Source of the DNA: Kineothrix sp. MSJ-39
GTDB lineage: Bacteria > Bacillota > Clostridia > Lachnospirales > Lachnospiraceae
Direction: 5' to 3'
DNA: 64,000 nt
Assembly (NCBI RefSeq): GCF_018917935.1
Contig: NZ_JAHLPN010000005.1
Coordinates: 1-64,000, forward strand
Shown here: one piece after another, positions 61,506-64,000 of the stretch
Numbering within the stretch: position 1 is the first letter of the stretch
Layout: each line of letters starts with the position of its first letter
The notes under the pieces: model-generated
Database searches by the model: none
What the model was told of the DNA's origin: nothing
The model's input: only the letters and a program-made list of their open reading frames with translations
Made by a program: the position numbers and the translations under genes

Positions 61506-62459
61506 TTATCCGTCGATCATACTCTCCTGCAAAAATGAGAGGATCTTCTGATAGCTTTCTTCTCTTGCCTCCATGCACTCTTTCGGGTATTTCTTTTCCA
61601 TTGTAATAAATTTTCCAAGCATACGCATCAATTTATCCACATCCCCCATGGCTGCCAGTGCTTCATTTGGCATACCCAACAGATGACTGCCTTTTTCATA
61701 GATCACACACTCATAACGATGAGGGTATTGTTTTTCCCGCAGAACCTGTATCATACGTTTCACCGCCTGATCGGACGGCCATGTATCGTCATAGCCCGGT
61801 GCCAGAAACAGCCAGTCGCAGTTTCCGTTTTCTACCTTGATCCTGCTCGCATCTGTCCGGTTCTTAAAACATTCATTATAATAGAAGCGGTTCATTGCCT
61901 TGGAACCGTAACGCGGATCCTTTTTCCACTTTTTCAGTGTTGCAGGCAGGTGGGAAAGTGCCTCCGCAGGCTCATACGGTATATTTTCCCCATGCAGGGT
62001 AAAATATGATCTATGCTGTCTGATGACCATATTTTTGCAGCCTTCCACTACAAAATCAAAGCCCGAAACAACGATTGCACAACTGATCTGCGGAAAATAA
62101 GCACCGCAAAGTGCCGTATAGGCAGCACCAAGTGAAAGCCCGATCATGCCGATCTTGGTTACCTTTACCGGACATTTTTCTTTTAACCAGTCGATCGCCA
62201 GTTCCACATAATCGAGTGGGATCGCTACGGTCTGTCTGGAAAGCGGCTTCCAAAGATAGTAGCCCACTGCTAACACGCTGTAGCCCTCTTTTGCCAGGAT
62301 CGCAGCTCTTGCCTCTACCACATTCCGTGGTTCTCCACTGCCTCCCACAAAAATGATCGCTTTATCCACATAACGGTCTCCCTGATAAAAACTGCCAAGA
62401 AACCCTTCCTTTTCCAAGCTGCAGATCAGATCCGGTTTTCTTTCCTGTCCGTTTTCCAT
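61506..62459 (-). CDS. Acyl-CoA thioester hydrolase / BAAT C-terminal family protein
   Basis: A 317-residue alpha/beta hydrolase of the BAAT C-terminal type: 'KAIIFVGGSGEPRNVVEARA' at the N terminus, nucleophile elbow 'GLSLGAAYTAL' and the catalytic His in 'KGSHLLGMPNEAL'. These enzymes act on acyl thioesters or related esters. The start at 62459 is immediately downstream of a hairpin plus seven T residues, and the GGGAG ribosome site is part of the stem. Expression may therefore be under strict post-transcriptional or attenuation control. Confidence 0.85.
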   Translation of the reverse strand: MENGQERKPDLICSLEKEGFLGSFYQGDRYVDKAIIFVGGSGEPRNVVEARAAILAKEGYSVLAVGYYLWKPLSRQTVAIPLDYVELAIDWLKEKCPVKVTKIGMIGLSLGAAYTALCGAYFPQISCAIVVSGFDFVVEGCKNMVIRQHRSYFTLHGENIPYEPAEALSHLPATLKKWKKDPRYGSKAMNRFYYNECFKNRTDASRIKVENGNCDWLFLAPGYDDTWPSDQAVKRMIQVLREKQYPHRYECVIYEKGSHLLGMPNEALAAMGDVDKLMRMLGKFITMEKKYPKECMEAREESYQKILSFLQESMIDG

Positions 62460-62522
62460 AAAAAAACTCCCTTCCGTGTTACATGTTAGTCAATTCTAAC
62501 TCAAATTGTAACACAGAAGGGA
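62460..62522 (-). promoter_or_regulatory. Terminator-like hairpin that contains the ribosome binding site of the BAAT gene
   Basis: Minus strand: a 16-bp stem with one G-U pair joins TCCCTTCTGTGTTACA (62507-62522) to TGTAACACGGAAGGGA (62468-62483). A 23-base loop holds an extra GTTAG/CTAAC stem, and TTTTTTT (62460-62466) follows directly. The next three bases are the ATG of the hydrolase gene. It lies 9 bases after the stop of the PstS-like gene, so it can terminate that operon or hide the downstream ribosome site. Confidence 0.8.
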
Positions 62523-62530
62523 TCGTTTTA

Positions 62531-63373
62531 CTATCTTTTATTCAGATCCTGCCAGCTTTCATATTTCTTATCATAGATTTTCTGTATATTCTTTTTAGAA
62601 AGCTCTTCCAGTGGATTTTCTGTATTTACGATCACCGCGATCGCATCCCGTCCGAATACCTGCGTCTGTAACAGCTCTTTTTCATATGCTTTCAGACTTC
62701 TGGATGACATCGCCAGATCGCAGCGGTTTTGCAGTACATCGTTGATACCCTGCGTGGAATCCGACACCTCGATCTCTATCTTCGCATTGGGATTTTGCTT
62801 TTCATAATCTGCTGCAAGCTCCTGCATCATTGGTGCCATAGAGGAAGAACCATGTATCACGAGCGTTCCCTTTGACTGATCTGACAAAAATGTTTCCGAT
62901 TTCTGAACAGGCACGCAGTACTTTCCTACCAGCTCCTGTCCCTTTGTCCGTACATAGTACAGGAAATCATTTGCAACAGCGGACAGTGTATCCGGATATG
63001 CCACATAATACTCTCTTGTCAGCGGATATTTTCTTTCTTCTATCGTCTGCTGTGTCGGCAGACTTCCATCGATCGCAAGTACCTTGATCTGTGCAGACTC
63101 CTGTAATGCGCTGTATGCCACATATCCGATCGCATCCTTTGCTGCCTCCACCTGCTGTATCATATCCTCTGTGGAAGCTGCGATCTCTTTTGTGCCTGAT
63201 GCATCTGTATTTACCAGATTTTCAAATTCCGCTTTTGTACCGGAACCGTCTTCTCTGGAAATTACCTGCAGCTTACCCATTTGGGACAGATCAGGAAGCG
63301 TCTTTTGTCCACAGCCTGTCAGAAGCAATAGGAAAGCGGGCAACAGTAAAAGTAATTTTCTCTGTCCTTTCAT
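62531..63373 (-). CDS. PstS-like phosphate-binding lipoprotein with circularly permuted motif order
   Basis: A 280-residue lipoprotein (lipobox 'LLTGC', Cys at about residue 21) of the PBP_like_2/PstS group. In ordinary PstS the 'GSS/TxAP' motif comes first, then 'W-x-D/E-L', then 'SREDGSGT', then 'AIGYV' and 'YPLxR'. Here 'ISREDGSGTKAEFENL' is at about 38-53, 'AIGYVAYSAL' at about 80, and 'KYPLTREYYVAYPD' at about 114. Only then come 'IHGSSSMAPMMQELA' at about 172, 'CDLAMSSRSLKAYE' at about 215 and the terminal 'IYDKKYESWQDL'. The protein therefore looks permuted at the loop before the SREDGSGT strand. It follows the PhoU-like gene by one base. Confidence 0.8.
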   Translation of the reverse strand: MKGQRKLLLLLPAFLLLLTGCGQKTLPDLSQMGKLQVISREDGSGTKAEFENLVNTDASGTKEIAASTEDMIQQVEAAKDAIGYVAYSALQESAQIKVLAIDGSLPTQQTIEERKYPLTREYYVAYPDTLSAVANDFLYYVRTKGQELVGKYCVPVQKSETFLSDQSKGTLVIHGSSSMAPMMQELAADYEKQNPNAKIEIEVSDSTQGINDVLQNRCDLAMSSRSLKAYEKELLQTQVFGRDAIAVIVNTENPLEELSKKNIQKIYDKKYESWQDLNKR

Positions 63374-63374
63374 G

Positions 63375-64000
63375 CTATGCCAGACTCCCTTCTGCTGCGG
63401 GAACCTTCAGACCTTCCCTTACAAGTTCTTCGTTTTCGATGGCAAACTTGTCGAATGTGATATGCTCCAGTGCTTCCTCCGCGATTGCTGCGCAGTTATC
63501 TGCCATTCTGTCCATATTATATAGAATAGAGGAATACGTTGCTGTCAACTTACCGGAACAGGTCTTTTTCTTGACTCTGGCAAGATGTGCCTTGTTGTTC
63601 TGCTTCTGTGCCTTCGTCATTTTACGTTTATCCATGACTACTTTTTCAGCCACCTGTTCGTTCCCATCTGTTACAGCTTCCACGCATCCTCCGAAAAGTT
63701 TTTCCAGAATCTGCATACAGTCTTTTAATTCCTTAACAGCCGCTTCAGAAAAATACTTGTCTTTTTCTTCCATTTTTTCAATAAAACCGCTTATTTCCTG
63801 ACAACGGTCTGCAATCCTGTCCACGTTATTATTGATGACCAGAAGACCGGCTGTCTGTTCTGCCTGTGTTTCCGTCAGGTTGCCACCGGCAAACATTTTG
63901 GATATATAATCTGTAATCCGATCCTGCAGCTTCTTCACAGTTTCATATTCTGCATGATATTCGCTTCTCTGTTCTTTGTTTTTCCCGTCGGAAAGTACCT
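63375..64000 (-). CDS. PhoU-like C-terminal region of a Na/Pi cotransporter family protein (partial)
   Basis: The visible 208 codons remain open to the window edge (the frame reads VLSDGKNKEQRSEYHAEYET before the first internal GTG at 63938), so the true start lies outside. The segment is helical with two PhoU-like three-helix units ('GLLVINNNVDRIADRCQEIS' and 'ATYSSILYNMDRMADNCAAI', each with N-x-D-R-x-A-D). Such a region typically forms the cytoplasmic tail of NptA/YjbB-type sodium-phosphate symporters; a free PhoU homologue is less likely. The PstS-like gene begins one base after its stop. Confidence 0.75.
   Translation of the reverse strand, partial: VLSDGKNKEQRSEYHAEYETVKKLQDRITDYISKMFAGGNLTETQAEQTAGLLVINNNVDRIADRCQEISGFIEKMEEKDKYFSEAAVKELKDCMQILEKLFGGCVEAVTDGNEQVAEKVVMDKRKMTKAQKQNNKAHLARVKKKTCSGKLTATYSSILYNMDRMADNCAAIAEEALEHITFDKFAIENEELVREGLKVPAAEGSLA

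Overview
The window looks like a chromosomal segment of an anaerobic, low-to-mid GC Gram-positive of the Clostridia, most likely a Lachnospiraceae gut commensal. Evidence for this is the gene order of the S10-spc-alpha ribosomal cluster followed by ecfA1-ecfA2-ecfT-truA-rplM-rpsI, [FeFe]-hydrogenase maturation genes hydG-hydF, an extended ribosomal protein L17, strong GGAGG ribosome binding sites, a BspA/GLUG surface protein, and consensus sigma-A promoters. No tRNA, rRNA, CRISPR array or intact insertion sequence was seen. The genus cannot be named from the sequence alone.

Layout. 1-98 is the tail of an integrase-type transposase. 200-3760 (+) holds two diverged copies of an M56 (BlaR1-like) protease plus BlaI-like repressor pair. 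The second copy has a small secreted mini-protein gene wedged between protease and repressor. 3760-4413 is a gene-free stretch with a 33-bp triple repeat and a cluster of hairpins. 4414-7343 (-) encodes an SH3b-NlpC/P60 cell-wall hydrolase, thioredoxin reductase and a ferritin-like protein. 7540-8259 (+) is a FabG-like reductase. 8262-13808 (-) is a five-gene hydG-hydF-acyltransferase-zinc-ribbon membrane protein-esterase run. 13943-20963 (-) carries several fusion proteins (hemerythrin-HIT, TetM-like GTPase-NYN nuclease, Nudix-Nudix-GNAT), trmO and a methyltransferase. 21143-22471 (+) is a PAS-GAF-GGDEF protein. 22524-24978 (-) is MATE-lrgA-lrgB.

25072-48253 (-) is the ribosomal supercluster: rpsJ to rplQ, then ecfA1A2T, truA, rplM and rpsI. 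It contains two intruders, a + strand M15 peptidase between rplQ and ecfA1 and an Rpn-type PD-(D/E)XK nuclease gene between truA and rplM. Several spacers look like autoregulatory r-protein leaders: upstream of rpsJ, of rplM, of rpsM, between secY and adk, and between rpoA and rplQ. 48592-48790 is a large palindromic element with perfect 20-bp inverted ends.

48915-64000 holds putP, a GLUG/LRR surface protein, a second Rpn-like gene, an RlmI-like rRNA methyltransferase, a cytoplasmic alpha-amylase, an LCP cell-wall ligase operon, a DMT transporter, a beta-helix-like lipoprotein, a BAAT-type hydrolase, a PstS-like lipoprotein whose motifs are in circularly permuted order, and the PhoU-like end of a Na/Pi cotransporter that runs off the window.

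Strongest leads for novelty are the M56/BlaI/mini-protein cassette, the TetM-NYN fusion (a ribosome-rescue GTPase joined to a Rae1-like A-site nuclease), the permuted PstS-like lipoprotein beside a Na/Pi symporter, the terminator-like hairpin that buries the ribosome binding site of the BAAT hydrolase gene, and the S10 three-way-junction leader.
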